From positions 1,364,001 through 1,428,000 of the forward strand of contig JAVJNT010000001.1 of assembly GCA_040217175.1 (NCBI GenBank): a stretch of 64,000 nucleotides of DNA, given 5' to 3'. The notes under the pieces are model-generated. The model was given only the letters and a program-made list of their open reading frames with translations. It made no database searches and was not told where the DNA came from. Position numbers and translations under genes: made by a program. The DNA is from Phycisphaerales bacterium. Lineage in GTDB: Bacteria; Planctomycetota; Phycisphaerae; Phycisphaerales; UBA1924. Shown piece after piece: positions 17,317-25,501 of the stretch; within the stretch, counting starts at the first letter, position 1; each line of letters opens with the position of its first letter.

Positions 17317-19782
17317 CTACGGACACCCGGCGGCGAACGCGTTCTGGAAGGCCAGGAAGTCGAACAGGGACAGCTCGCCATCGCCGTCGAAGTCGGCCCG
17401 CGGATCGCCGGCATCGAAGAACGACTGGAACGCGAGAAGGTCCATGACCGTCAGCTCGCCGTCGCCGTCCACGTCGGCCCGGCACGGCCGGCGCACGCAT
17501 CCGTAGCGTGCGATGCGGCTGGACGCGTGGCCGCCCGCGCTCGTGAAACGCCCGCCGGCGAACAGGGCCGCGCCCGAGCCGTCGTCGTGGGCATGGAGCG
17601 CATAGACCCGCGGCGTCGAGCCGTCCATGCCCGAGCCCAGCGGCCACCACGTGCGACCATCCCAGCGGGCGAGGTAGTTGCCCGGTCCGCCGTACATGCT
17701 CGAGAACGCGCCGCCCACGACGAGGTCCGGGCCGTTACCCCCGCCTGGGTCGAACACGTCGACGGCGTACGCGATGTTCGAGAGTCCTCCGCCGAGTGGC
17801 TCGTAGCGCGCCCCATCCCAGCGGACCGCGCCGCTGGTCTCCGGCCGGCCAATCACGCCCAGCCTGCCGACGATGTAGAGCGCCGGCCCGCGGCCGTCGT
17901 CGTAGGTGGCCATGTCGAAGGCCTCACCGTTGAGCGGCGTCGAGAGGTCCGACCACACGCGTCCATCCCACTTGAGCACGCAGTTGTTGGGCACGCCCGG
18001 CAGCGTGAAGTCGTCGCTGCCCGCGTAGAGCGCCGGGCCCTTGCCGTCATCGAAGACGTGCAGGCAGAATACCTCGGCCCTCGCACCGCTGCCGACGGCC
18101 TTCCAAGTCCTTCCGTCCCAGCGCGCCACGTACTTGGCGGTCTGGCCGTCGACACGCAGGAAGTCGCCGCCTGCGTAGAGCGCCGGGCCCGAGCCATCGT
18201 CGAAGACCGCCAGCGCGTTCACCAGCCCGTCGCAGCCCTCGCCGGTGCCCACCGTCGACCACGCCGCGCCGTCCCATCGCGCGACGCCGCGGGCGGGCTG
18301 GCTGCCGGCCGTGCTGAAGTATCCGCCGGCGTAGAGCGCGGGGCCCGAGCCATCGTCGAAGCTCGCCAGAGCCAGGGCACCCGCGTCGAGCCCTTGGCCG
18401 AGCGCCGACCAGCGCAGTCCGTCCCACCGCGCGACGTGGTTGGCCCGCACGCCGCCGGCATACTCGAAGAAGCCGCCGGCGTAGAGCGCTTCGCCCCCAC
18501 CGTCGTCGTGGGTGGCCAGCACGCGTACCTCTCGGTCCATGCCCGCGCCGTCCCCCGGAGATGCAATGCTCGCCCACGCCGCGCCGTCCCACGTTGCCAG
18601 GCCGCCCATGAAGGCGTCCGCGACCGTCTTGAATCGACCGCCCACGAACAAGCGTTCCCCGGTGCCGTCGTCGTAGACGGCCATGGCGTCCACGCGTTCG
18701 TCCATCGCGGCGTCGAGGCCGGTCCACCGGCGGCCGTCCCACTTGGCGACCGACTCCACCGGCTCGCCGCTGGAAGCGAGCCGTCCGCCGACGAAGAGGG
18801 CCGGACCCGAGCCGTCGTCGTAGACCTGCATGTCGAGCGCGACGCCGTCGAAACCGTCTGCCAGGCCCGACCACTCGGACCCATCCCACCTGGCCACGCC
18901 GCGGGCGGGAACGCCGCCGGCGTGCTGGAATCGTCCGCCGACGTAGAGTGCTTCGCCCGCGCCGTCGTCGTAGACGGCCAGCGCGAATGCGGTGTCGTCG
19001 AGCCCGATGCCGCCGGAGCCCTCGAGCGGCTGCCACGCGACGCCGTCCCACTTGGCGATGTGATTGGCGATGCGGCGGTCGCCGAGGATGCCGAAGTCGC
19101 CCGCGGCGTACAAGGCCGGGCCGTTTCCATCGTCGAACACCACCAAGGCGCGCACCTCAACGAAATAGAGGCCAAGGCCGACGCCCACGGGGTTCCACGC
19201 CGCGCCGTCCCAGCGGGCGATGCCCTTGAGCGAGTGTGCCCCGCCCGTGGAGCGGTTGAGATTACCCCCCGCATACAGAATCGGGCCCGAGCCATCGTCG
19301 TAGATCGCCAGCGAGTGGACCGAACCAAAGAAACCGGCGCCCACGGGACCCCACCGCGCACCGTCCCAACGAGCAATGTTGTCCACGTCGACCCCGCCGG
19401 CTCGGTAGAAGTTCCCACCGGCACAGAGCTTCTCGCCTGTTCCATCGTCGAACGCGACCATGGCGTACGTGAAGAGGTTGGTGCCGGAGTCCAGCGGCGC
19501 CCATGCCTGCCCGTCCCACCGTGCGATGTTGCTCGATTCGACGGATCCGACCGTCTCGAAGTTGCCACAGATGTACAGCGCCTCGCCCCGGCCGTCATCC
19601 CAGGTGGTCATGGCGTGAACGTCGCGATTGACGCCCACCAACCCAAACACGCCCTCGGCCCACTGCGGATCACAGGGTTGCCCCTTGCCGGGCATGGCCA
19701 TGAGCAGGACCACCAAGGCCGTCGCCGCCAGTTGCCGTGCGAGCGCGGTTCGAGCCCCACCGGACGCGTGATCGTGGATCAT
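17317..19782 (-). CDS. exported 13-repeat beta-propeller-like protein with C-terminal dockerin pair
   Basis: 821 aa. The ATG at 19782 is preceded by GGGAGG at 6 bp and followed by a signal peptide (hydrophobic core TALVVLLMAMPG, cleavage near GKGQ). The mature protein is built from 13 copies of a ~50-residue unit with two fixed parts: (V/L)xVYDDGSGPALYAGGxF and (I/V)ARWDGxxWxxLGxG. This spacing fits Kelch-like or WD-like blades; 13 units could form two propellers. The C-terminus (DNA 17320-17484) is the dockerin pair, CRADVDGDG to AAGC, plus one Pro. Secreted or surface-displayed; ligand unknown. The repeats are highly uniform, so expansion or recombination between units is likely. Confidence 0.87.
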   Translation of the reverse strand: MIHDHASGGARTALARQLAATALVVLLMAMPGKGQPCDPQWAEGVFGLVGVNRDVHAMTTWDDGRGEALYICGNFETVGSVESSNIARWDGQAWAPLDSGTNLFTYAMVAFDDGTGEKLCAGGNFYRAGGVDVDNIARWDGARWGPVGAGFFGSVHSLAIYDDGSGPILYAGGNLNRSTGGAHSLKGIARWDGAAWNPVGVGLGLYFVEVRALVVFDDGNGPALYAAGDFGILGDRRIANHIAKWDGVAWQPLEGSGGIGLDDTAFALAVYDDGAGEALYVGGRFQHAGGVPARGVARWDGSEWSGLADGFDGVALDMQVYDDGSGPALFVGGRLASSGEPVESVAKWDGRRWTGLDAAMDERVDAMAVYDDGTGERLFVGGRFKTVADAFMGGLATWDGAAWASIASPGDGAGMDREVRVLATHDDGGGEALYAGGFFEYAGGVRANHVARWDGLRWSALGQGLDAGALALASFDDGSGPALYAGGYFSTAGSQPARGVARWDGAAWSTVGTGEGCDGLVNALAVFDDGSGPALYAGGDFLRVDGQTAKYVARWDGRTWKAVGSGARAEVFCLHVFDDGKGPALYAGSDDFTLPGVPNNCVLKWDGRVWSDLSTPLNGEAFDMATYDDGRGPALYIVGRLGVIGRPETSGAVRWDGARYEPLGGGLSNIAYAVDVFDPGGGNGPDLVVGGAFSSMYGGPGNYLARWDGRTWWPLGSGMDGSTPRVYALHAHDDGSGAALFAGGRFTSAGGHASSRIARYGCVRRPCRADVDGDGELTVMDLLAFQSFFDAGDPRADFDGDGELSLFDFLAFQNAFAAGCP

Positions 19783-19880
19783 GTGGCCCTCCCTTGTCTT
19801 GACCAAGTTACCAGATCACGACCTTCAGTGCAAGGCCATTTGATCCGGAGCGTGGTTCCCAGGAGTAGAGTTTCGATTCA

Positions 19881-20285
19881 TTAGTCGTTCGGCGACACCG
19901 CGTGCGCCTCGATCTCCACGAGCATCCGCGGATCGACCAGCGCCGCCACGACCAGCAGCGTCGCGGCCGGCCGGACGTCCTTGAACGCCTCGCCGTGCGC
20001 CCGCCCCACCGCTTCGGCGTGCGCCACGTCGGTCACGTACAGCCGCGTCGACACGACGTGCGCGAGCCCGGCCCCGTGCTCGCGGAGGACGGCGCCGATA
20101 CGCTCGATAATGGTCGAGGCCTGGCCGCCGGCGTCGCCCTCGCGCTCGATCGTGCCGTCGGCGTTGACGGCCGTCGTGCCGGCGAAGAAGAACTCCGTGC
20201 GATCGGCGTGCTCGATCTTAACGCAGCGGCTGTAGCCGTTGGTCGCTTCCCAGGGGCCGCCGGTGGAAATGTTGGTGCGCTTCAC
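19881..20285 (-). CDS. RidA/YjgF-family protein, next to Kbl
   Basis: 134 aa from a GTG at 20285. RidA-family proteins form trimers and hydrolyse reactive enamine/imine intermediates of PLP enzymes. Family features are visible: FFFAGTTAVNADG near the N-terminus, QASTIIERIGAVLREHGAGL, VVSTRLYVTDV, and a C-terminal RPAATLLVVAALVDPRMLVEIEAHAV in which the Arg and Glu correspond to the active-site pair. It begins 8 bp after the kbl stop on the same strand, so the two are one transcription unit. A link to Kbl is inferred: 2-amino-3-ketobutyrate is unstable, and a deaminase of this type next to the enzyme could handle a by-product. Subfamily is uncertain, and it is not the strict housekeeping RidA. 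Confidence 0.85.
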   Translation of the reverse strand: MKRTNISTGGPWEATNGYSRCVKIEHADRTEFFFAGTTAVNADGTIEREGDAGGQASTIIERIGAVLREHGAGLAHVVSTRLYVTDVAHAEAVGRAHGEAFKDVRPAATLLVVAALVDPRMLVEIEAHAVSPND

Positions 20286-20293
20286 GGCGAGCC

Positions 20294-21544
20294 CTAGAGC
20301 TTCTTCAGTGCATCCACGACCTGATCCACGTGCTCCTTGGTGTGCACCGCCGACATCTGCAGCCGCAGCCGCGCCTCGCCCTCGGGCACGACGGGGTAGC
20401 CGAAGCCGATCACGAAGACGCCCAGTTCCAGCAGCCGCTTGCTCATCGCGATGGCGGTGGCCGTCTCGCCGACGATGATCGGGCAGATGGCGGTCGGCGA
20501 GTCGATGACCTCGAAGCCCGCACCGCCGATCTGCTGGCGGGCGTAGGCCGTGATGTCGCGCAGGGCCTGCACACGCTCGGGCTCGCGGAGCACGATCTCG
20601 ATCGCCTTGTTCGCGCTGCACGCGACCGTGCACGGCAGGGCGTTGCTGAAGAGCGTTGGCCGCCCGCGTTGCACGATGAGCTCCGTGCCGCGCTTGCTGC
20701 CCGCGATGAAGCCGCCGGCCCCGCCGCCCAGGCCCTTGCCCAGCGTGCCGGTGAAGAAGTCGACCTCGCCCCGGCTCGCGTCGTGGCCGGGGGCACCGGG
20801 GCACATGTTGAAGTGCTCGTGCGTGCCGCGGCCGGTCGTGCCCATCACGCCGTGGGCGTGGCTGTCGTCGACCACGAGCATCGCGTCGAACTCGTCGCAG
20901 AGCGTGCGCAGCGCCGGCAGGTCGGCGATGTCGCCCTCCATCGAGAACACGCCATCGGTGACGACCCAGATCTGGCCGGTGACCTCCGGGTTGCTCCGCG
21001 CCGCCTCGAGCTTCTCACGAAGGCTGCCCAGGTCGTTGTGCTTGTACACGCCCTTGTGGACGCCCTTCTTGATGACGGCCGCCAGGCGGATGCCGTCGAT
21101 GATGCAGGCGTGGTTCAGCTCGTCGGACAGCAGCAGGTCCCCCGGCTCGGCGAACGTGGGGTACAGCGCCTCGTTGGCCGTCCAGCAGCTCACGAACGTG
21201 TAGCTGCTTTCGGTACCCATGTACTTTGCGATGGTTTGTTCGATGGTCTCGTGGCAGTCGAACGTGCCGCAGATGAATCGGACCGACGCCGTGCCGGCGC
21301 CATACTTCCGCAGCCCCTCGATGCCGGCCTCGACGACCTCGGGGTGGTTGGCCAGGCCCAGGTAGTTGTTCGAGCACATGCAGATGACTTCCCTGGACTT
21401 GCCAGAATCGTCGCGCAGCATGACCGTCGGCCCCATCGGCCCGGTGAGCATCTGGAGGTGCTTGTATTGCCCGCCCTGCTCGAGCTGGGCGAGGATGTCG
21501 TCGGTGCGGGCGTTGAAGGGCCTGGTCGTCGTCGCTGCGGTCAT
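20294..21544 (-). CDS. kbl: glycine C-acetyltransferase (2-amino-3-ketobutyrate CoA ligase)
   Basis: 416 aa. PLP enzyme of the alpha-oxoamine synthase family; interconverts 2-amino-3-ketobutyrate + CoA and glycine + acetyl-CoA in threonine breakdown. Strong Kbl-type signatures: MCSNNYLGLANHPEV, SVRFICGTFDCHETIEQ, LVVDDSHAHGVMGTTGRG, and the PLP-lysine segment FTGTLGKGLGGGAGG. The C-terminus is LQMSAVHTKEHVDQVVDALKKL, as in Kbl. The ATG is preceded by CAGGAG. No threonine dehydrogenase (tdh) lies next to it in this window; instead a RidA-family gene follows by 8 bp. KBL and 5-aminolevulinate synthase share the fold, but the FICGT motif and length favour Kbl. Confidence 0.93.
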   Translation of the reverse strand: MTAATTTRPFNARTDDILAQLEQGGQYKHLQMLTGPMGPTVMLRDDSGKSREVICMCSNNYLGLANHPEVVEAGIEGLRKYGAGTASVRFICGTFDCHETIEQTIAKYMGTESSYTFVSCWTANEALYPTFAEPGDLLLSDELNHACIIDGIRLAAVIKKGVHKGVYKHNDLGSLREKLEAARSNPEVTGQIWVVTDGVFSMEGDIADLPALRTLCDEFDAMLVVDDSHAHGVMGTTGRGTHEHFNMCPGAPGHDASRGEVDFFTGTLGKGLGGGAGGFIAGSKRGTELIVQRGRPTLFSNALPCTVACSANKAIEIVLREPERVQALRDITAYARQQIGGAGFEVIDSPTAICPIIVGETATAIAMSKRLLELGVFVIGFGYPVVPEGEARLRLQMSAVHTKEHVDQVVDALKKL

Positions 21545-21589
21545 GCGGGGTCTCCTGCGTGGCTACGTGCAGGGTAGGAGCGTGCTCGC

Positions 21590-23386
21590 TCAGAGCCCCG
21601 CCACCGCGACCCCGTGCCGGGCCGAGTAAACCTGCGCCATCATCCGGATTGCGTTGTAGTTGCTGCCGGCCGAGAACGCGGCGGCGTGGGTGGGCCGATC
21701 GACCCGCTTGAGCACGTCGCCCAGCAGCGTGGCGGCCTCGCGGTGCTTGCCGTCTCGCTCAAGCATGCCGACCGCACCGGCCACGGCGTATCGCGACATG
21801 CTCGTCGCGTTGAGCGCCGTATCGATGACGTCCTGGTACGCCAGGTACGCGCCGTGCTTGTCGCCGCGCTCGATCGCGTCGGCCGCCTGCCGCAGCCGGA
21901 TGCGGGCCCGCAGGTCCTTCTTGCTCTTGACGTGGTCGAGCACGCGCTCCCAAGTCGCGATGCGATCCTTCGGATCCTCCATCGACGCGACCATTGGCTC
22001 GAGCATGCCCACCATGAAGTGCTCGGCCCCGGCGTCCTTGCACAGCCGGATGATCACGTTCGACCACTGCACGCGGTCGGCCATGGGCATCGCCGGATCG
22101 TTCACGGCCTTGGCGACGATCGCCCAGCCCCGGCGGTCGGCGGGATTCTGCCGCAACGCCAGCTCGGCCAGCTCGAGCACGCCCAACCGGCCGCGGCGCT
22201 CGGTCGCGCCGCGTCGCTTGTGCTCGATCTCCAGCGGCTCCACGCCCGCCTCTAGCGCCTCGGCCGCGTCGAGCCAGGCCGTCGCGGCGTGCCGCTGGCG
22301 TTCGTTTACCGAGGCCAGCCGCGCCAGCAGCCCGAGCTCGTCGTCGCCGATGGAGCCCCGCGTCTGCGGGTCCATGACGACGCCGAGCACGCCCTGGTAC
22401 TCGTCGTATCGCCCGACGTCGAAGTTCCATCGCGCCCGGCGGCCCTGGGACTCGAGGTACCCGACCCACGCGTGGCCGACCTCGCCGCCGCGACCCACCA
22501 CGTACGCGGTAGGCACGCCGATGGCCTTGCCGACCGTCACGGCGTAGTGACACTGGTCGGCGCACACGCCGCCGTACTTGCGGATGTTCTGGATGGTGAA
22601 GCCGCGCTCGGTGACCTTCTTGGCGCTGCCCGTGCGCGCGTGATCGTGGTCGTACTCGATGTCGAAGAATCGCTCGCCCACGGCCCGGTCGCCGCGGTGC
22701 TCTGCGAGCGCCCACTCGAGCTCGTCGACGCTCGCCGCCGCGTCGACCACGTACACCAGCAACTCCGGCGGCACTTTTCGCAGGCCGAAGAGCATGTGCC
22801 GCTCGTTGCCCGTGTAGTAGCGGAAGAGCGCGACGGGCCCGGCGCTCTTGGCCGTGTTCTCGTTCACGCTCCGCGCGAACGTCTCCTCGCCGTCGTGCAC
22901 GACGCACAGCGCCGCCACCAGCGCCGGATACCGCCCCACCGCCTCGTCACCAAACGTCTGGCGCAGGTCGCCCAGCGTCTCGAGCACCCCTGCCCCCCGG
23001 TCGGCCGGCACCACCGCGTGCACGAGCGCCGCGCCCGGACCGGTGTCGGCCGAGAGGTACGCCAGCCAGTCGGCCCGCTCGTCAACGGTCGCCGCGCCTG
23101 CCAGGGCGATCGTGCGCCGCAAGCGAGCGATATCTGAAAGCAAGGACGCATCGCGCACCGTCCCGTTGACGGCCATCGTCGCCAGCATCGTGTCGAGTTC
23201 GGCGAGCAGCTCGTCCCGCGATGCATCCTGGGTGATTTCGGCTTGCGCCCGCTCGCGAACGTCCGAGAGACCCTGCGAAAGTTTCGCCTGAAGGGCGTTG
23301 AGCTGGGCAACGGCCGGGCACGCGACCAATGCCACCCAGCAAAGAGCCAGCAGGATCGCCACGCTCGCTCGTACGCCTCGCTCCAT
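21590..23386 (-). CDS. exported transglutaminase-like protein
   Basis: 598 aa from the ATG at 23386. A signal peptide (VAILLALCWVALVACPAVAQ) ends near residue 28. The middle holds a transglutaminase-like (papain-fold) core: Cys275 in YGGVCADQCHY, His305 in VGHAWVGYLE and Asp323 in WNFDVGRYD, the usual Cys-His-Asp order, with the family segment GKAIGVPTAYVVGRGGE between them. A long helical C-terminal half follows (about 330-598) with repeats like LAELALRQNPADRRGWAI that resemble TPR/HEAT helices. Such proteins cleave or cross-link peptides in the periplasm or outside; the substrate is unknown. It lies 45 bp upstream of kbl on the same strand, but a functional link is not obvious. Confidence 0.83.
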   Translation of the reverse strand: MERGVRASVAILLALCWVALVACPAVAQLNALQAKLSQGLSDVRERAQAEITQDASRDELLAELDTMLATMAVNGTVRDASLLSDIARLRRTIALAGAATVDERADWLAYLSADTGPGAALVHAVVPADRGAGVLETLGDLRQTFGDEAVGRYPALVAALCVVHDGEETFARSVNENTAKSAGPVALFRYYTGNERHMLFGLRKVPPELLVYVVDAAASVDELEWALAEHRGDRAVGERFFDIEYDHDHARTGSAKKVTERGFTIQNIRKYGGVCADQCHYAVTVGKAIGVPTAYVVGRGGEVGHAWVGYLESQGRRARWNFDVGRYDEYQGVLGVVMDPQTRGSIGDDELGLLARLASVNERQRHAATAWLDAAEALEAGVEPLEIEHKRRGATERRGRLGVLELAELALRQNPADRRGWAIVAKAVNDPAMPMADRVQWSNVIIRLCKDAGAEHFMVGMLEPMVASMEDPKDRIATWERVLDHVKSKKDLRARIRLRQAADAIERGDKHGAYLAYQDVIDTALNATSMSRYAVAGAVGMLERDGKHREAATLLGDVLKRVDRPTHAAAFSAGSNYNAIRMMAQVYSARHGVAVAGL

Positions 23387-23499
23387 CGTGCAGACCTCGC
23401 TTGAAGCTCGAATCGCCGCCAAGACCCGTCACGCCGCGAGCCGGCCGCGTGTATTTCCTCAGACAGAGTATTGCGATCAACGCTCGAGGAGGATGCACC

Positions 23500-24273
23500 A
23501 TGCCGGCCAGAATCTCGAAGTTCGTCACGTCCGCAACGCTCGCCGTGGTCTCGGCGGCCGCGCTCGCACAGGAAGAGACCCGCATCGCCACCGCCGACAC
23601 CTACGTCGAGAGCTCCATGCCGGCCGCGAACTTCGGCTCGGCCGACGAGCTCGCCGCGGGCAAGGGCAGCTCTTGGGGGCTGGGCTTCGCCCGGCTGTAC
23701 CTGAAGTTCGACCTGAGCGACCTGAGCGATCCCGACGCCGTGGAGCGCGCCACGCTCCGCGTGTTCCAGCACCGCACCGAGCCAGCCGCGGGCGGCCTGG
23801 GCGACGACGTCTTCACCCTGATGAGCGATTGGGACGCCGACGAAGTGACCTGGGACACGAGGCCCGAGAACGGCGACCGCGCGGGCAACGACAGCCGACG
23901 CGTGGGGGACAGCTTCAGCACAGGATGGCTCGACTACGACGTAACGGATCTGGTCAAGGCCATCGCCGACGGGGCCGCCAACAACGGCTTCGCCGTCGCA
24001 CAGATCCGCGAGAGCACCGCCGGCGCCTCGCGCTATGGCTACTTCCGCAGCCTCGAGTTCGCCGACCCGGCGCTCCACCCGCAACTCGTGCTCGTGCTGG
24101 TCGATGCCTGCCGCGTCGATCTCGATGGCGATGGTGACTTGACGATCTTCGACTTCCTCGCGTACCAGAACCTTTTTGATGCCGGCGACCTCGCGGCCGA
24201 CTTCGACGGCGACGGCGCATTGACGATCTTCGACTTCCTGGCCTTCCAGAACGAGTTCGACGCGGGCTGCTGA
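23500..24273 (+). CDS. exported DNRLRE-domain protein with C-terminal dockerin pair
   Basis: 257 aa. The ATG at 23500 follows GAGGAGG at 7-8 bp; the signal peptide ends ALAQE near residue 25. Residues ~28-205 form a DNRLRE-type jelly-roll domain: it begins TRIATADTYVESSMPAANFGSAD, has ARLYLKFDLSDL and ATLRVFQHRTE, and continues with SDWDADEVTWDTRP and WLDYDVTDLVKAI. Such domains are usually non-catalytic stalk or carbohydrate-binding modules. The C-terminus (DNA 24109-24270) is the dockerin pair, CRVDLDGDG to DAGC. It is the smallest of the six dockerin proteins here and is divergent from the transglutaminase-like gene. It may be an attachment module rather than an enzyme. Confidence 0.88.
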   Translation: MPARISKFVTSATLAVVSAAALAQEETRIATADTYVESSMPAANFGSADELAAGKGSSWGLGFARLYLKFDLSDLSDPDAVERATLRVFQHRTEPAAGGLGDDVFTLMSDWDADEVTWDTRPENGDRAGNDSRRVGDSFSTGWLDYDVTDLVKAIADGAANNGFAVAQIRESTAGASRYGYFRSLEFADPALHPQLVLVLVDACRVDLDGDGDLTIFDFLAYQNLFDAGDLAADFDGDGALTIFDFLAFQNEFDAGC

Positions 24274-24293
24274 ACCACCTTAGGGATATCGCC

Positions 24294-25385
24294 TCAAGGC
24301 TCCTCGATCCGAAGCATCCGACGGATCTCGTCGGTCTTGAAGCCCAGCAGCATCGGCCGCCGCACGCCCGGAAGGGTAATGACGTCGTAGAGCTCGCGCA
24401 CCACGCCCTCGAGCCGCAGCCAGTGATCGGTGGTGCCCGTTCCAAGATTAATGACGTGCAGAGCGCACCGTGCCTCGGCGTCCTTGGCCTTGAGGTTCTC
24501 CTGCAGCGGCAGGCCTTCGAAGGTCCTGTTCTTCCGCGCTGCCGAGAGCCCGACGACGGCGTGCTCGCCCTCGAACGTCAGGCCGCGCGCGAAGCCCGGG
24601 CAGAACGCCACGTTCTCGAACGACCCGCTCTTGAGATCGACGAACCCGAAGTAGCCCGTCCCCGCGTTGACCAGCCATACCTTGTCCGGGTAGTCGGGAT
24701 GCATCCGCGGCGAGTGCGGCATGCTGAGCCCCTCGCCCACGATGTCGCCCGAACGCACATCGATGAGCACACCCCCACCATCACGTCGGTCGCGCCAGCC
24801 GTCGGCCACGTCGCTCTTGCTGACCGCGGTGGCGTACCGAGGCTCCCCGGTTGCCGGATCTCCGGCCAGCCCATTGAGGTGGCAGCGGTCCTCCCCCACC
24901 GGCGCCGACAGCGGAGCACTGATGAACGAGGGCGACCACACGGGCTTGAAGCTGTACGTGTGGCTCACCGTCGCGATGCAGTTGAACGCCGTCACGCAGA
25001 ACACCGGAGCCTGACCCTGTGGCACCACGATGTCGTGCACGTCGACATCGCCGGTCGTATGCCCGAGCGTGGGCACGTAGAGCGCGTCGTAGCCCTCGGG
25101 CGTCGCCTGTCCCATGGGCACGTAGTTCTCCAGCCGCCAGAGCTGGTAGAGCGAAGCCATCCACAGCGTCTGGCCGTCTGCCGAGGCGTGCAGCCCCATG
25201 CAGCGGTTGAAGGTCCGCTCGTAGACGCTCAGCCGGCCGTTCGGCTGCACGCCCACCAGGAAGAGCTTCCCGGCTTGGTACGTGCTCAGGCCCAGGCTGA
25301 CGGCCCGCGACGCCATCCACTCGATGAGGTGTCGCGAGGCAGAAATAGCCAGCTCAGGCTGCTCCGACGGCGTTGCGGCATCCAT
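24294..25385 (-). CDS. TIGR03032/DUF4915-family protein
   Basis: 363 aa, soluble, no signal peptide. Segments typical of this family are SLGLSTYQAGKLFLVGVQPNGRLSVYERTF, FNRCMGLHASADGQTLWMAS, YQLWRLENY (the family's best mark), and the later HSPRMHPDYPDKVWLVNAGTGYFGFVD. The whole is predicted as a beta-propeller from its repeated strand pattern. Family members are often linked to TPR or glycosylation gene neighbourhoods, but no reaction is established. The start at 25385 is 116 bp from the divergent photolyase gene. Function unknown. Confidence 0.8.
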   Translation of the reverse strand: MDAATPSEQPELAISASRHLIEWMASRAVSLGLSTYQAGKLFLVGVQPNGRLSVYERTFNRCMGLHASADGQTLWMASLYQLWRLENYVPMGQATPEGYDALYVPTLGHTTGDVDVHDIVVPQGQAPVFCVTAFNCIATVSHTYSFKPVWSPSFISAPLSAPVGEDRCHLNGLAGDPATGEPRYATAVSKSDVADGWRDRRDGGGVLIDVRSGDIVGEGLSMPHSPRMHPDYPDKVWLVNAGTGYFGFVDLKSGSFENVAFCPGFARGLTFEGEHAVVGLSAARKNRTFEGLPLQENLKAKDAEARCALHVINLGTGTTDHWLRLEGVVRELYDVITLPGVRRPMLLGFKTDEIRRMLRIEEP

Positions 25386-25501
25386 GGCCCAGCATATGGC
25401 CTTCCCGACCCTGATACGGGCGGGCCCGGGCAGCGCGACGGCTTGCCCGATTTCCCCGATGTGGCTTCCACCCGGCCCCGACAAGCCCGGTAGCCTCCGC
25501 C

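Noticed and set aside
17212-19884. Plus-strand open frame of 890 codons opposite the 13-repeat protein
   Set aside because: It mirrors the repeat structure of the real gene on the other strand and has no family signature.
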